The notes: generated by a model from the sequence alone, not told the origin. DNA of 64,000 nt from Leifsonia sp. CL147 (GCF_900114565.1 NZ_FOTM01000013.1:1-64000), one strand, 5' to 3'; counted from the first letter of the stretch, positions 34,368 to 43,780 are shown. Numbers and translations: made by a program.

Positions 34368-37192
34368 TCGGCGGGCTTCTTCGCGGCCGGCTTCTTCGCG
34401 GCCGGCTTCTTGGCAGCCGGCTTCTTGGCGGCGGTCGTCCGGGTCGTGGACGCCTTGGCTGTGCCCGCCTTGGCTGTGCTCGACTTAGCTGTGCCCACCT
34501 TGGCGGCGGGTGCCTTTCGCGCCGGCTTCTTGGCCGGACCCTTCGCACGCTTGTCGGCCAGCAGCTGCACCGCGCGGGCGAAGTCGACCTCGTCCACGGT
34601 CTCTCCCCGCGGGATTGTCGCGTTGGTCTCGCCGTCGGTCACGTAGGCGCCGAAGCGCCCGTCCTTGATCCGGATCGGCTTGCCGCTCACCGGGTCGGCC
34701 TCGAACTCCTTGAGCGCGCTGGAGGCACGGCGGTTGCCGTACTTCGGCTGCGCGAACAGCTCGACGGCGCCGGCGAGGTCGACGTCGAAGATGTCGTCCT
34801 CGCTCGGCAGCGAGCGGGTGTCCGCGCCCTTCTTCAGGTAGGGCCCGTATCGGCCGTTCTGCGCCTGGATCTCCTCGCCGCTCTCCGGATCGGCCCCGAC
34901 GACACGCGGCAGCTCGAGGAGCTTGAGCGCGGTCTCGAGGTCGATCGTCGCGAGGTCCATCGACTTGAACAGGGAGGCTGTGCGCGGCTTCGCGGCCGCG
35001 GCCTTCTTGGCCGGCTTCGCGGCCTCGACCACCTCGCCGGTCGTGGCGTCGACGGTCGGCTCCTCCTCGGGGTCCGCCTCGGTCACGTACGGACCGAACC
35101 GTCCGTCCTTGGCGAGCACGAGCTTGCCGTTCTCCGGGTTGGCGCCGAGCACGCGGTCGGTCTGCACGGGGGCCTCGATGAGTTCGCGCGCCTTGGCCGG
35201 AGTGAGCTCGTCGGGCGCAAGCTCCGGCGGGAGGTTCACGCGGCGGGGCTGAGCGTCCGCCGCGGCGTCCGGATCCGTGACTTCGAGGTAGGGACCGTAC
35301 TTGCCGATGCGGAGGGTCACCCCCTCGTCGATGGCGATCGAGTTGATGCTGCGCGCGTCGATGTCGCCGAGGTTGTCGATGACGCGGCGGAGGCCCTTGT
35401 GCTTCTCGCTGCCGAAGTAGAAGCTGTTCAGCCAGTCGACCCGCTCGGCGGCGCCGTCCGCGATGCGGTCGAGGTCGTCCTCCATCTCGGCCGTGAAGTC
35501 GTATTCGACCAGATCGCCGAAGTAGTCCTCCAGCAGGCGCACGACCGAGAACGCCACCCAGCTCGGCACGAGGGCCTGCCCGCGCTGCGTCACGTAGCCG
35601 CGGTCGATGATCGTCGAGATGATGCTCGCGAAGGTGGATGGGCGCCCAATTCCCAGCTCTTCCAGTGTCTTCACCAGGCTGGCCTCGGTGTAGCGCGGCG
35701 GCGGGGTCGTCTCGTGGCCGTCGGCCGCGACATCCTGGACACTCAGCGGCTGCTTCTCGGTCAGCGGAGGCAGCTTGGCCTCGGCGGCGTCCGTGGAGTC
35801 GGTCGCATTGCGCTCCTCGTCCCGGCTCTCCTCGTAGGCGTTGAGAAAGCCCCGGAAGGTGATGACGGTGCCGCTCGCGGTGAACTCCGCGACGGTCCCG
35901 TCGAGCGGACCTTCCGCCACGCGCGCTGCGACGGTCACGGACGCCGTCTGGCCCTTGGCGTCCGCCATCTGCGAGGCGACCGTGCGCTTCCAGATCAGGT
36001 CGTAGAGGCGCAGCTCCGGTCCCCGGAGCGACCGCTCCAGCTCCGCCGGGGTGCGGAACGTCTCGCCGGATGGCCGGATGGCCTCGTGCGCCTCCTGGGC
36101 GTTCTTGCTCTTGGAGGCGTACGTGCGCGGCTTGTCCGGGACCGTCTCGGGGCCGTAGAGCTTCGCCGCCTGCGAGCGGGCAGCGTTGGTGGCCTGCTGC
36201 GAGAGCGACGCGGAGTCGGTTCGCATATAAGTGATGTAGCCGTTCTCGTAGAGCGACTGCGCCAGGCTCATCGTCTGGCGGGCCGAGAAGCGGAGCTTTC
36301 TGGCCGCCTCCTGCTGGAGGGTCGACGTCGTGAACGGTGCCGCCGGTCGCCGCGAGTACGGCTTCGAGTCCACCTTCGCGACCGCGACGGACGTGCTGGG
36401 CTGGCGGATGGCCGCTGCCAGCGCTGTCGCGGACCCCTCGTCCAGCGTCCGCGCCGCGGAGGTGAGGCGCCCATGGTCGTCGAAGTCGCGTCCGGTGGCG
36501 ACCCGGTCGCCGTCGATACGGGCGAGCCGCGCGTCGAAGGAGTTCGCGCCCTCGGGAGCCAGTCGCGCGGTCAGTCCCCAGTACGAGGCGGGGACGAAGG
36601 CGAGGCGCTCGCGCTCACGGTCGACCACCAGGCGGGTGGCCGCCGACTGGACGCGCCCGGCCGACAGGCCCGGCCCGACCTTGCGCCACAGCACCGGCGA
36701 GACCTCGTACCCGTACAGACGGTCGAGGATGCGCCGGGTCTCCTGAGCGTCGACCAGCGCGGTGTCGATCTCGCGGGTGTTGTCCCGCGCCTTCTCGATC
36801 GCCTCGCGGGTGATCTCGTGGAACACCATCCGCTTCACGGGGACTTTGGGTTTCAGCACCTCGACCAGGTGCCAGGCGATGGCCTCGCCCTCGCGGTCCT
36901 CATCCGTCGCGAGGAGGAGCTCGTCGGCGTTCTTCAGCGCGCGCTTGAGGTCGGCGACCGTCTTCTTCTTCTGGTCCGACACGACGTAGTACGGCTCGAA
37001 CTCGTTCTCGACGTCGACCGAGAACTTGCCCAGAGAGCCCTTCTTGAGCTCCGGCGGAAGGTTCTTCGGCTCGATGAGATCGCGGATGTGCCCGACGGAG
37101 GCCATGACCTCATAGCCGTCGCCCAGGTATTGGGCGATCGACTTCACCTTGTTCGGAGACTCGACGATCACGAGCTTCTTCGTGCCAGACAC
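34364..37192 (-). CDS. topA: DNA topoisomerase I
   Basis: A 942-aa type IA topoisomerase. The Toprim domain starts KLVIVESPNKVKSIAQYLG and includes DEDREGEAIAW; the active-site Tyr is in YITYMRTDSASLS. The C-terminus has no Cys4 zinc ribbons but four actinobacterial repeats of the form G-x-YGPYL and DGRFGAYV, then a Lys/Ala/Pro tail of AAKKP repeats that aids processive relaxation. GTG at 37192 with GGAGTCAG before it gives the VSGTKKLVIVES start. The tail is encoded by a near-perfect short tandem repeat (34373-34440) prone to slippage. Confidence 0.95.
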   Translation of the reverse strand: MSGTKKLVIVESPNKVKSIAQYLGDGYEVMASVGHIRDLIEPKNLPPELKKGSLGKFSVDVENEFEPYYVVSDQKKKTVADLKRALKNADELLLATDEDREGEAIAWHLVEVLKPKVPVKRMVFHEITREAIEKARDNTREIDTALVDAQETRRILDRLYGYEVSPVLWRKVGPGLSAGRVQSAATRLVVDRERERLAFVPASYWGLTARLAPEGANSFDARLARIDGDRVATGRDFDDHGRLTSAARTLDEGSATALAAAIRQPSTSVAVAKVDSKPYSRRPAAPFTTSTLQQEAARKLRFSARQTMSLAQSLYENGYITYMRTDSASLSQQATNAARSQAAKLYGPETVPDKPRTYASKSKNAQEAHEAIRPSGETFRTPAELERSLRGPELRLYDLIWKRTVASQMADAKGQTASVTVAARVAEGPLDGTVAEFTASGTVITFRGFLNAYEESRDEERNATDSTDAAEAKLPPLTEKQPLSVQDVAADGHETTPPPRYTEASLVKTLEELGIGRPSTFASIISTIIDRGYVTQRGQALVPSWVAFSVVRLLEDYFGDLVEYDFTAEMEDDLDRIADGAAERVDWLNSFYFGSEKHKGLRRVIDNLGDIDARSINSIAIDEGVTLRIGKYGPYLEVTDPDAAADAQPRRVNLPPELAPDELTPAKARELIEAPVQTDRVLGANPENGKLVLAKDGRFGPYVTEADPEEEPTVDATTGEVVEAAKPAKKAAAAKPRTASLFKSMDLATIDLETALKLLELPRVVGADPESGEEIQAQNGRYGPYLKKGADTRSLPSEDDIFDVDLAGAVELFAQPKYGNRRASSALKEFEADPVSGKPIRIKDGRFGAYVTDGETNATIPRGETVDEVDFARAVQLLADKRAKGPAKKPARKAPAAKVGTAKSSTAKAGTAKASTTRTTAAKKPAAKKPAAKKPAAKKPAE

Positions 37193-37243
37193 CTGACTCC
37201 TCTTAATATGCACATTCTGTGTCGCCACAGTTGACTGTGTCGT

Positions 37244-37289
37244 CCACGACCGGGCGGTCGTGGCGCGCTCCCCGACGTGGCGCGCTCCC
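37244..37289. repeat. Hairpin and direct repeat in the topA leader
   Basis: CCACGACC/GGTCGTGG (37244-37263) can fold with a 4-nt loop. TGGCGCGCTCCCC occurs twice (37261-37273 and 37277-37289). They sit 50-100 bp upstream of the topA GTG, where supercoiling-sensitive control of topA would act. Function unknown. Confidence 0.45.
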
Positions 37290-37478
37290 CCCGGCGGCGC
37301 CGATCCACGATGCGGTGGTCCGTGCGGCCGACAGGCAAACCATACACACCTTCGCCGCTTGTCCACCTAATCCTCCGTCATGACGTTCGCCGTCGGCGCA
37401 GACGCTCCGTGCTCCTTCCGGCCGCCCGGCGGCCAAGCAGACCTATGCGGCGCTCGCCCGTGGGAGGACAATGTGGGC

Positions 37479-37724
37479 ATGGCAACGACGACGACGTACA
37501 CCGCCAAACTGATCGACGGACCCCTGGAAGGAAAGACGGTCTCGACCGACTTCCTGGACTCCGGAGACGCCCGCCCTCGCTTGAAGATCGCGGCTTCCGC
37601 GGGATCCAAGCATTATCTCTACGTCCTCGCTTCCGGCGCGGAAGTCGAGTACGCCTCCGAGGACGGCCGGGGAGAGCTTCCGACCGCTGTCTCCTACCGC
37701 TATCTCGAGACGGTGTTCGACTGA
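37479..37724 (+). CDS. Small hypothetical protein (81 aa)
   Basis: Not recognised as a named family. The sequence TYTAKLIDGPLEGKTVSTDFLDSG, KHYLYVLASGAEVEY and VSYRYLETVFD suggests a compact all-beta cytosolic protein with no signal or TM segment. GGAGG at 37463-37467 is 6 nt from a GTG at 37473 and 12 nt from the ATG at 37479, so translation may begin two codons earlier. It is divergent from topA and convergent with the tad genes. Codon positions are strongly GC-biased, supporting a real gene. Confidence 0.7.
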   Translation: MATTTTYTAKLIDGPLEGKTVSTDFLDSGDARPRLKIAASAGSKHYLYVLASGAEVEYASEDGRGELPTAVSYRYLETVFD

Positions 37725-37759
37725 GGGACGTCCCCGTCGGGCCGCGCTGACGGCGTCTT

Positions 37760-37785
37760 CTCGGCACACGCTGCGCAGTGCCGAG
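37760..37785. terminator. Convergent terminator candidate
   Basis: CTCGGCAC (37760-37767) pairs with GTGCCGAG (37778-37785) around a 10-nt loop, between the small plus-strand gene and the end of the tad operon. A short stem, without a U-tract. Confidence 0.4.
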
Positions 37786-37805
37786 CGTCACCACCTGCTC
37801 TGCCA

Positions 37806-38180
37806 TCATCCCGGCGCCTCCGGCGGTCCCGCGCGCGCCGACGCGGACGCGGCGAGGCCGAGGTACGGCGTCGTGGCGGTGACCGTGACGGTGAGTCCCG
37901 CCTGACCGCACGCCTCCACGGTGGCATCGTTCGCCCGCGCGACGGCATCCGCGATCTCGCAAGGGACGCCACCCACGCGCCCAGCAGCCGCGTCCGCCGC
38001 GGCGAGCGCCGCCAGATCCGCGGCGGCCGCCGTGCGCGCCCCGGCCGCGCCGGCTCCCGCGAGGGCGAGTCCCCCGGCGGCGACCACCACGACGGCGCAC
38101 AGGATGCCCAACGCGAGCACGGATCCACTCCCCCGTTCGTCTGAGAGAATCGACCGGATTCCCGCCAGCGTCCCGCTCAT
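37806..38180 (-). CDS. TadE-like pilus-assembly/secretion-neighbourhood protein (Rv3654c-like)
   Basis: A 124-aa protein. RGSGSVLALGILCAVVVVAAGGLALAGAGAA is a single N-terminal TM helix preceded by the short RGSGSV motif, followed by Ala-rich helix and a small extracytoplasmic part with two Cys (PCEIADAV, EACGQAG). This matches the helicase/secretion-neighbourhood TadE-like family that accompanies actinobacterial tad genes. It is the last cistron of the operon and overlaps the TadE gene by 4 nt. Confidence 0.75.
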   Translation of the reverse strand: MSGTLAGIRSILSDERGSGSVLALGILCAVVVVAAGGLALAGAGAAGARTAAAADLAALAAADAAAGRVGGVPCEIADAVARANDATVEACGQAGLTVTVTATTPYLGLAASASARAGPPEAPG

Positions 38181-38509
38181 CCGCCACCCCCTTCGTCGAG
38201 CGCGCAGGCGCGCGCCGTCAACCGAACGCCGAGGCCGCTGAGGACCGTGCCCTCCGGATCCGTCATCCGGACACATACCGTGCCTCCCTCACGTTCGATG
38301 GACATGCTCGCTCCGGCAGGTGCGGAGGCACCGCCCGGGTCGTCGCCTCGTCCGGCCAACCGCGCCGCGGCTGCTGCCGCGGCGGTCAGCCCCGCGAAGC
38401 GGGCAGCCCCGATCACCGCCCCGACGCACAGCGCAAGACACAACAGCACCGCAGGCAGTGCGACGGCGAACTCTGCGGTCACGCTGCCCCGCTCCCCGTC
38501 GGCGCTCAT
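38177..38509 (-). CDS. TadE-family minor pilin-like protein
   Basis: A 110-aa protein. The RGSVTAEFAVALPAVLL motif is the classical TadE prepilin-like segment, followed by a TM helix and a short exported domain with two Cys near the C-terminus (VCVRM, RACALDE). TadE proteins are pseudopilins of Flp/Tad pili. ATGA overlaps join it to both neighbours. Likely processed by a TadV-type peptidase encoded elsewhere. Confidence 0.82.
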   Translation of the reverse strand: MSADGERGSVTAEFAVALPAVLLCLALCVGAVIGAARFAGLTAAAAAAARLAGRGDDPGGASAPAGASMSIEREGGTVCVRMTDPEGTVLSGLGVRLTARACALDEGGGG

Positions 38510-38700
38510 CCGCCCGAGAGCGCACGGTGCACCAGATCGGACAGGATCGCCTTCACCTCGTCGCCCTTCAGCAGGGCCACAAGGAGTCCCGCGAAGCCGA
38601 CGGCAGCCAGAATCGTGATGGCGTACTCGGCCGTCGCAGCCCCTCGGTCACCGCGGAGCCGCTGGAGGACGCCCCGCACCTTCTCGACCGTGTGATCCAT
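38506..38700 (-). CDS. Flp pilin-like protein, DUF4244
   Basis: A 64-aa protein with GDRGAATAEYAITILAAVGFAGLLVALLK: the G/E motif (AATAEYA) and one TM helix of Flp-type pilins, as in the DUF4244 family of actinobacterial tad clusters. It is probably the major pilin subunit after cleavage before the AEYA helix. ATG at 38700 follows GAGAGGGGA. Synthesis would far exceed that of TadE. A 92-bp gap separates it from the TadC-like gene, possibly containing its own promoter. Confidence 0.82.
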   Translation of the reverse strand: MDHTVEKVRGVLQRLRGDRGAATAEYAITILAAVGFAGLLVALLKGDEVKAILSDLVHRALSGG

Positions 38701-38792
38701 CCGAATCCCCTCTCTTTCGCTGTCGGGTTCTGGCTTCCATCCTTGGACGGGGGCGTCGGTCACGGGGCCGCGGCGCTGAATCTGTGGAGAGG

Positions 38793-39704
38793 TCATCGGA
38801 AGACCGCGGTTGTGGACGACAACAGCGACAGCACGAGCGGCGCGACGGCCAGGAGCAGGAAGCTGGGCAGCACGCACGCCCCGAGAGGAAGCATCAGGCG
38901 AACACCGAGAGTCGTCGCCGCTCGACGTGCGTCCGCCCGGGCCACTCGCCGTTGCTGCCGTGCCGCCGCGGTCAGCAGCTCCGCCGCCGGCGCCCCGGCG
39001 GACGCCGCCAGGCGGAGCACCCTCTGAGCAGCGCGATCGTCGAGGGGTGGCAGTCCGACCGCCGCGGTCGCTCGCCGCGACGCGTCGAGAGCGGCGCCGG
39101 CCGAGGCTCCTCCGGCGAGCCCGATCGCGATCAGTTCCTCTGCCGAGCCGGCCATCGCGGATCGTACGAGGGCGCGCTTCACGAGGGACCGCATCCAGAG
39201 ACGCCCGCACAGCATGAGGAGCGCTCCCCCGCCGACGGCGATGAGACCCGGCGCCGAGGCCACAGCTCGCACGAGATCGGCACCCAGCGCCACGGACATC
39301 GCGGCGCCCGCGAGCGGCAGCCAGGACACGAGCCGGGCGGTGGCGCGCGGTCCGCTGAGCGCGACGTCCGTCTCCCGTTCGGCCTCGGCGACCTCGCGCA
39401 GCGTCTCCGCGACCGTCCGCAGGGCATGTCCCAGAGGCGCTCCGGACTGTTCGGCCACCTGCCATGCTGCGGCGATGGCCAGCACCTCGTCCGTGTCCGC
39501 TTCCTCGAGGAGTGCCTGCGCGCAGGAGGTCTGCAGCTGCGCCGAGCGCACGACGGCGACGGCGATCGGGTGCACTCCATCGGCGGCCGATGCCTGCCAT
39601 GCCGATCGAGGCGTCAGTCCTGCGTCCAGCAGAACGGCGAGCGACTCGACCAGCCCTGCCAGTGCGTCGGCGTCGCTTCCCGGCTGCTTCCGCCTTCCGG
39701 GCAT
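38793..39704 (-). CDS. Type II secretion system F-family protein (TadB/TadC-like)
   Basis: A 303-aa inner-membrane platform protein. One T2SSF domain (LVESLAVLLDAGLTPRSAWQ, EQSGAPLGHALRTVAETL) is followed by TM pairs around residues 132-170 and a C-terminal TM (VLPSFLLLAVAPLVLSLLS). Mycobacterial clusters have two genes of this kind, Rv3657c and Rv3658c. Here only one is present and appears to cover both halves of the usual TadB/C topology. ATG at 39704 overlaps the tadA stop as TGATG. Confidence 0.82.
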   Translation of the reverse strand: MPGRRKQPGSDADALAGLVESLAVLLDAGLTPRSAWQASAADGVHPIAVAVVRSAQLQTSCAQALLEEADTDEVLAIAAAWQVAEQSGAPLGHALRTVAETLREVAEAERETDVALSGPRATARLVSWLPLAGAAMSVALGADLVRAVASAPGLIAVGGGALLMLCGRLWMRSLVKRALVRSAMAGSAEELIAIGLAGGASAGAALDASRRATAAVGLPPLDDRAAQRVLRLAASAGAPAAELLTAAARQQRRVARADARRAATTLGVRLMLPLGACVLPSFLLLAVAPLVLSLLSSTTAVFR

Positions 39705-40669
39705 CACGACCGTTCGATGGCGAGACGTCCGGCCGCATCGAGCCGGAGGCGACCGAAACCGGACAGGCCACGCCGGCCCTCCGCACGCTCGAGATGGATC
39801 ACGAGCCCGATCGCGCTCACTGCCTGCCGGGCGAGCGCGTACTCGTTCAGCCCGGCCAGCGCGCCGAGCGCCTCCAGCCGAGCCGGCACATCCTCCAGCG
39901 AGTTGGCGTGCAGCGTGCCCGCTCCGCCGTCGTGCCCGGTGTTCAGGGCGCCCAGAAGGTCGCGTACCTCCTCGCCACGGCATTCCCCGAGGACGAGCCG
40001 GTCCGGTCGCATCCGCAAGGCCTCGCGGACGAGGCGGCGCAGATCCACCCCTCCCGCGCCTTCGAGGTTCGGCTGGCGGGTCTCCAGGCTCACGACGTGC
40101 GGATGCGGGATGCGGAGCTCCGCCACGTCCTCGATCACGACGATGCGTTCATCCGGCGGTGCAGCGCCGAGCATGGCGGCGAGGAGCGTCGTCTTGCCGA
40201 CCCCACCGGCTCCCGTGATGAGCACGTTGGTTCGAGTGCGCACCGCGGTCAGGAGGCGGTCGCGGTCGCTGGACCGCATCCCTCCGCCGGCCACGAGATC
40301 ATCGAGCCGGGGTTGCTGCCGTGACGGGATGCGGATGGAGAGCAGCGCACCTCCTGTCGAGACAGGCGGCAGAACGGCGTGCACCCGGACGCCACCGCGC
40401 AGGCGGACATCCACGAACGGCGTGGCCTCGTCGATATGCCGGCCGCCTGCGGCGATCAGCCGAACGGCCAGTTCGCGCGCGGCCGAGCGATCCGCGCGCC
40501 ATCCCTCCTCCCGCCGAAGGCCGTCCGGGGGCCCGTCGCTCCAGAGATCTCCTGTTCCCGTTACGAACAGGTCGGTCACACCGGGGCGCAGCAGATAGGG
40601 CGCGAGCGGTCCGAAGGTGCGCCAGAGACCGGGCTCCTGGGCGTCGGCGGCTGAATCGTCCGAGGTCAT
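39704..40669 (-). CDS. TadA/CpaF-family secretion ATPase
   Basis: A 321-aa ATPase. The N-terminal domain ([18 protein letters not shown]) precedes Walker [10 protein letters not shown] (residues 153-161), Walker B region [12 protein letters not shown], and the His/Asp boxes of type II/IV secretion ATPases ([36 protein letters not shown]). It powers Flp pilus assembly. It is first in the operon. The CpaE/Ssd-type gene that normally precedes it (Rv3660c in mycobacteria) is missing; the 6C RNA begins the intergenic region instead. Confidence 0.88.
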   Translation of the reverse strand: MTSDDSAADAQEPGLWRTFGPLAPYLLRPGVTDLFVTGTGDLWSDGPPDGLRREEGWRADRSAARELAVRLIAAGGRHIDEATPFVDVRLRGGVRVHAVLPPVSTGGALLSIRIPSRQQPRLDDLVAGGGMRSSDRDRLLTAVRTRTNVLITGAGGVGKTTLLAAMLGAAPPDERIVVIEDVAELRIPHPHVVSLETRQPNLEGAGGVDLRRLVREALRMRPDRLVLGECRGEEVRDLLGALNTGHDGGAGTLHANSLEDVPARLEALGALAGLNEYALARQAVSAIGLVIHLERAEGRRGLSGFGRLRLDAAGRLAIERS

Positions 40670-40797
40670 GCCCCGACGCTACGGAACAGCCCCAGCGCCG
40701 AACTGGCCCGGCCGGAAACCCGTGGAGAACCGCAGGAACGCGCGCCCTGTGGACGATCGCACCGGATACCGCCGCTGAACACACTGATTCGCGCGTT

Positions 40798-40880
40798 AAA
40801 AGAGGGGGGCCGCACCTATTGGGGGGAACAGGTGCGGCCACTGCGGCGCAGGATTGGGGGGAATCGATTGCGCCGCACGC
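40798..40880 (-). ncRNA. 6C RNA (two C6-loop hairpins)
   Basis: On the minus strand two stem-loops each expose CCCCCC. The 5' hairpin has 9-bp stem TGCGGCGCA/TGCGCCGCA (40842-40850 with 40869-40877). The 3' hairpin has 10-bp stem GGCCGCACCT/AGGTGCGGCC (40808-40817 with 40830-40839). The latter is followed by CCCCTCTTTT, so it doubles as terminator. This is the defining architecture of the actinobacterial 6C RNA, which in Mycobacterium (ncRv13660c/B11) also lies next to the tad genes. A TAAATT -10-like element is at 40884-40889. The 359-bp interval 40670-41028 holds nothing else recognisable. Confidence 0.9.
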
Positions 40881-41028
40881 ACGAATTTACATTCGGCCGG
40901 GGTCCAGTTTACGCAGAATCGATGCGAACGCAAGTCTCCTGGGGAGGCCCGCCCGCCAGGTTGTAGAGTCAGGCAGTGTCGCGCCACGACCGTTTCGACC
41001 GCATCGCAAAGGAGCGAAAAGACTCCCC

Positions 41029-42978
41029 ATGAGCAACACAATCGACAACCTGCTCCACGAAGCCCGGCGTTTCCCCCCCAGCGAGGAGTTCGCCGCCAAC
41101 GCGGTCGCGGATGCCGGCCTCTACGAGCGGGCAGCCGCGGACCGCCTCGGGTTCTGGGCCGATCAGGCGCGTGAACTCCTCCACTGGCACAGCCCCTTCA
41201 CCCGCACACTCGACTGGAGCGAACCCCCGTTCGCCAAGTGGTTCGACGACGGCGAGCTCAATGTCGCGTACAACTGCCTCGACCGCCACGTGCTGGCCGG
41301 TAACGGCGACCGCGTCGCGATCCACTGGGAGGGAGAGCCCGGCGACACGCGCACCATCACGTACGCAGAGCTCACCGCCGAGGTGAAGAAGGCGGCCAAT
41401 CTGCTCACGAGCCTCGGCATCCGCGCGGGCGATCGGGTGGCGATCTACCTCCCGATGATCCCGGAGGCCGTGATCGCGATGCTCGCCGTCGCGCGCATCG
41501 GCGCGGTGCATTCGGTCGTCTTCGGCGGATTCAGCGCCGAGAGCCTGCGCTCGCGCATCGAGGACGCCGAGGCGAAGCTGGTCATCACCGCCGACGGCGG
41601 CTGGCGCAAGGGACGCGTCTTCCCGCTCAAGGACGCCGTGGATGCGGCCCTCGGCGGCGAGGCGACCTCCGTGGAGCATGTGCTCGTGGTCAAGCGCGGC
41701 GAGAACGAGGTCAGCTGGACCGAGGGCCGCGACCTGTGGTGGCACGACGAGATCGCCCTCGTCGACGCGGACCACATCGCCCGGGCCTTCCCGGCGGAGC
41801 AGCCGCTGTTCATCCTGTACACCTCGGGCACCACCGGCAAGCCGAAGGGCATCCTCCACACCTCGGGCGGCTACCTGACGCAGTCGTCGTTCACTCACAA
41901 GGTCGTCTTCGACCTGCATCCCGAGACCGACGTCTACTGGTGCAGTGCCGATGTCGGCTGGATCACGGGGCACACGTACGTCGTCTATGGCCCGCTCGCG
42001 AACGGCTCCACCCAGGTGCTGTACGAGGGCACGCCGGACACGCCGCATCCCGCCCGGTGGTGGGAGCTCATCGAGAAGTACAAGGTGTCCATCTTCTACA
42101 CGGCGCCGACCGCCATCCGGTCGTTCATGAAGCTGGGACGCCAGCATCCCCAGAAGTTCGACCTGTCGAGCCTGCGCGTGCTGGGGTCGGTGGGCGAGCC
42201 GATCAACCCCGAGGCGTGGATGTGGTACCGCGAGGTCATCGGCGGAGACGAGACGCCTGTCGTCGACACCTGGTGGCAGACCGAGACGGGCGCCATCATG
42301 GTCTCCGCCCTGCCCGGTGTGACGACCTTGAAGCCGGGCAGCGCCCAGGTGCCGCTTCCCGGCATCTCGGTCGACATCCTGGACGAGACGGGCACCCCGG
42401 TCGGCAAGGACCAAGGTGGTCTCCTGGTCGTGACCGAGCCGTGGCCGAGCATGCTGCGCGGCATCTGGGGCGACCCGGAGCGCTTCACAGAGACGTACTG
42501 GTCGAAGTTCGGCGACAAGTACTTCGCCGGCGACGGCGCGCGCTACGACACCGACGGCGACATCTGGCTGATGGGCCGGGTGGACGATGTGATGAACGTC
42601 TCCGGTCACCGCCTGTCGACGGCGGAGATCGAGTCGGCCCTGGTCGCGCATCCCTTCACCGCCGAGGCCGCCGTCGTGGGCGCGAGCGATGAGACGACCG
42701 GCCAGGCGGTGGTCGCCTTCGTCATCATCAAGCAGAACCAGCTGGAGCAGGCGAGCGCTCTGGATGTGGCGGCCGAGCTTCGCAAGCACGTCGCCGAGCA
42801 GATCGGTGCGATCGCCCGCCCGCGCGACATCTTCATCGTGTCGGAGCTGCCGAAGACGCGCTCCGGCAAGATCATGCGCCGGCTGCTGAGGGATGTGGCG
42901 GAGGGTCGCGAGGTCGGCGACACCACCACACTCGCCGACACGGCCGTGATGAGCTCGATCCAGGCGAAACTGTCCTGA
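41029..42978 (+). CDS. acs: Acetyl-CoA synthetase
   Basis: A 649-aa AMP-forming enzyme, the standard length. P-loop [12 protein letters not shown], the adenylate motif [11 protein letters not shown], the hinge [22 protein letters not shown] and the C-terminal [13 protein letters not shown], whose Lys is the adenylating residue regulated by acetylation in Acs. It makes acetyl-CoA from acetate, ATP and CoA. ATG at 41029 has AAGGAG 14 nt upstream, a rather long spacing, with no closer alternative in frame. Monocistronic, ending before the palindrome at 43001. Confidence 0.95.
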   Translation: MSNTIDNLLHEARRFPPSEEFAANAVADAGLYERAAADRLGFWADQARELLHWHSPFTRTLDWSEPPFAKWFDDGELNVAYNCLDRHVLAGNGDRVAIHWEGEPGDTRTITYAELTAEVKKAANLLTSLGIRAGDRVAIYLPMIPEAVIAMLAVARIGAVHSVVFGGFSAESLRSRIEDAEAKLVITADGGWRKGRVFPLKDAVDAALGGEATSVEHVLVVKRGENEVSWTEGRDLWWHDEIALVDADHIARAFPAEQPLFILYTSGTTGKPKGILHTSGGYLTQSSFTHKVVFDLHPETDVYWCSADVGWITGHTYVVYGPLANGSTQVLYEGTPDTPHPARWWELIEKYKVSIFYTAPTAIRSFMKLGRQHPQKFDLSSLRVLGSVGEPINPEAWMWYREVIGGDETPVVDTWWQTETGAIMVSALPGVTTLKPGSAQVPLPGISVDILDETGTPVGKDQGGLLVVTEPWPSMLRGIWGDPERFTETYWSKFGDKYFAGDGARYDTDGDIWLMGRVDDVMNVSGHRLSTAEIESALVAHPFTAEAAVVGASDETTGQAVVAFVIIKQNQLEQASALDVAAELRKHVAEQIGAIARPRDIFIVSELPKTRSGKIMRRLLRDVAEGREVGDTTTLADTAVMSSIQAKLS

Positions 42979-43000
42979 ATCCGCCTCCCACCGCCCACCA

Positions 43001-43074
43001 CCCACCATCGAGTCCGCATCGATTGCACGCGACACGCCGGCTGAGCGTGCACTCTTCGTGTACTCGATGGTGGG
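43001..43074. repeat. Dispersed palindromic element, copy 2
   Basis: An imperfect 74-bp inverted repeat with outer arms CCCACCATCGAGT and ACTCGATGGTGGG and inner GATTGCACG. On this strand it matches the reverse complement of 4554-4629 nearly base for base, including GCGACACGCCG in the loop. It lies between the convergent acs and ridA genes and may serve as their terminator. The arms have drifted (for example TCCGCATC versus GTGT...), whereas copy 1 is perfect. Confidence 0.82.
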
Positions 43075-43091
43075 CGGAGGGTGCGCAGGGG

Positions 43092-43562
43092 TCAGTCGAC
43101 CGCGAGCACCAGCTCCACCTCGACCGGGGAGTCGAGCGGCAGGACAGCGACGCCCACGGCGGAGCGCGCGTGCACTCCCGCCTCGCCGAAGATCTCGCCG
43201 AGCACCTCGGACGCGCCGTTGATGACGCCCGGCTGGCCGGTGAAGGCAGGGTCGGATGCGACGAACCCGACGACCTTCACCACCCGCCGCACCCGGTCGA
43301 GGGATCCCAGCACGCTCTTCGCTGCGGCGAGGGCGTTCAGCGCGCAGGTCCGGGCGTATTCCTTGGCGTTCGCCGGCGGAACCAGGCCGTGCCCTTCGCC
43401 GACCTTGCCGGTGGCGGGAAGCGCGCCGGAGACCATCGGCAACTGCCCGGACGTGTAGACGTAGCCGCCGTCGAGGACGGCCGGCGTGTAGGCGGCGACG
43501 GGCGGGACGACGTCCGGCAGGTCGATCCCGAGCTGTGCGAGACGTGCCTCGATGTCCGCCAT
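43092..43562 (-). CDS. RidA-family protein (Rv3678c-like)
   Basis: A 156-aa YjgF/YER057c/UK114 protein of the long subgroup. GGYVYTSGQLPMVSGALPATGKVGEGH, then CALNALAAAKSVLGSLDRVRRVVKVVGFVASDPAF, then AVGVAVLPLDSPVEVELVLAV. RidA proteins deaminate reactive enamines/imines; the long subgroup may lack the catalytic Arg, and here the usual RxA..VxxLP is SAVGVAVLPL, so activity is uncertain. The ATG overlaps the stop of the small upstream gene by one base. Confidence 0.85.
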   Translation of the reverse strand: MADIEARLAQLGIDLPDVVPPVAAYTPAVLDGGYVYTSGQLPMVSGALPATGKVGEGHGLVPPANAKEYARTCALNALAAAKSVLGSLDRVRRVVKVVGFVASDPAFTGQPGVINGASEVLGEIFGEAGVHARSAVGVAVLPLDSPVEVELVLAVD

Positions 43563-43729
43563 CAGGCCTGCTCCTCATCCTGCAGCGGCCGCTTGAGGTA
43601 GGCGACGAGGCCGCCCTCCGGCCCGGTCACGACCTGGACCAGTTCCCATCCGTCCGAGCCCCAGTTGTTCAGGATCGCTGCGGTGTTGTGGATCATCAGC
43701 GGGGTGGTCAGGTATTCCCAGCGCGGCAT
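43562..43729 (-). CDS. Small conserved protein, DUF4177-like (Rv3678A-like)
   Basis: A 55-aa protein: MPRWEYLTTPLMIHNTAAILNNWGSDGWELVQVV, then GGLVAYLKRPL. The WEY...LNxWGxxGWELV pattern is that of DUF4177-type small proteins. GAGGAG precedes ATG at 43729, and a 1-nt overlap couples it to ridA. A small gene sits at the same place beside the ridA homologue in mycobacteria. Function unknown. Confidence 0.8.
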   Translation of the reverse strand: MPRWEYLTTPLMIHNTAAILNNWGSDGWELVQVVTGPEGGLVAYLKRPLQDEEQA

Positions 43730-43780
43730 CGTACTCCTCGGTTCGGGGGGTTTTGCAGGTTCATCGCCTACCCTGATCCT

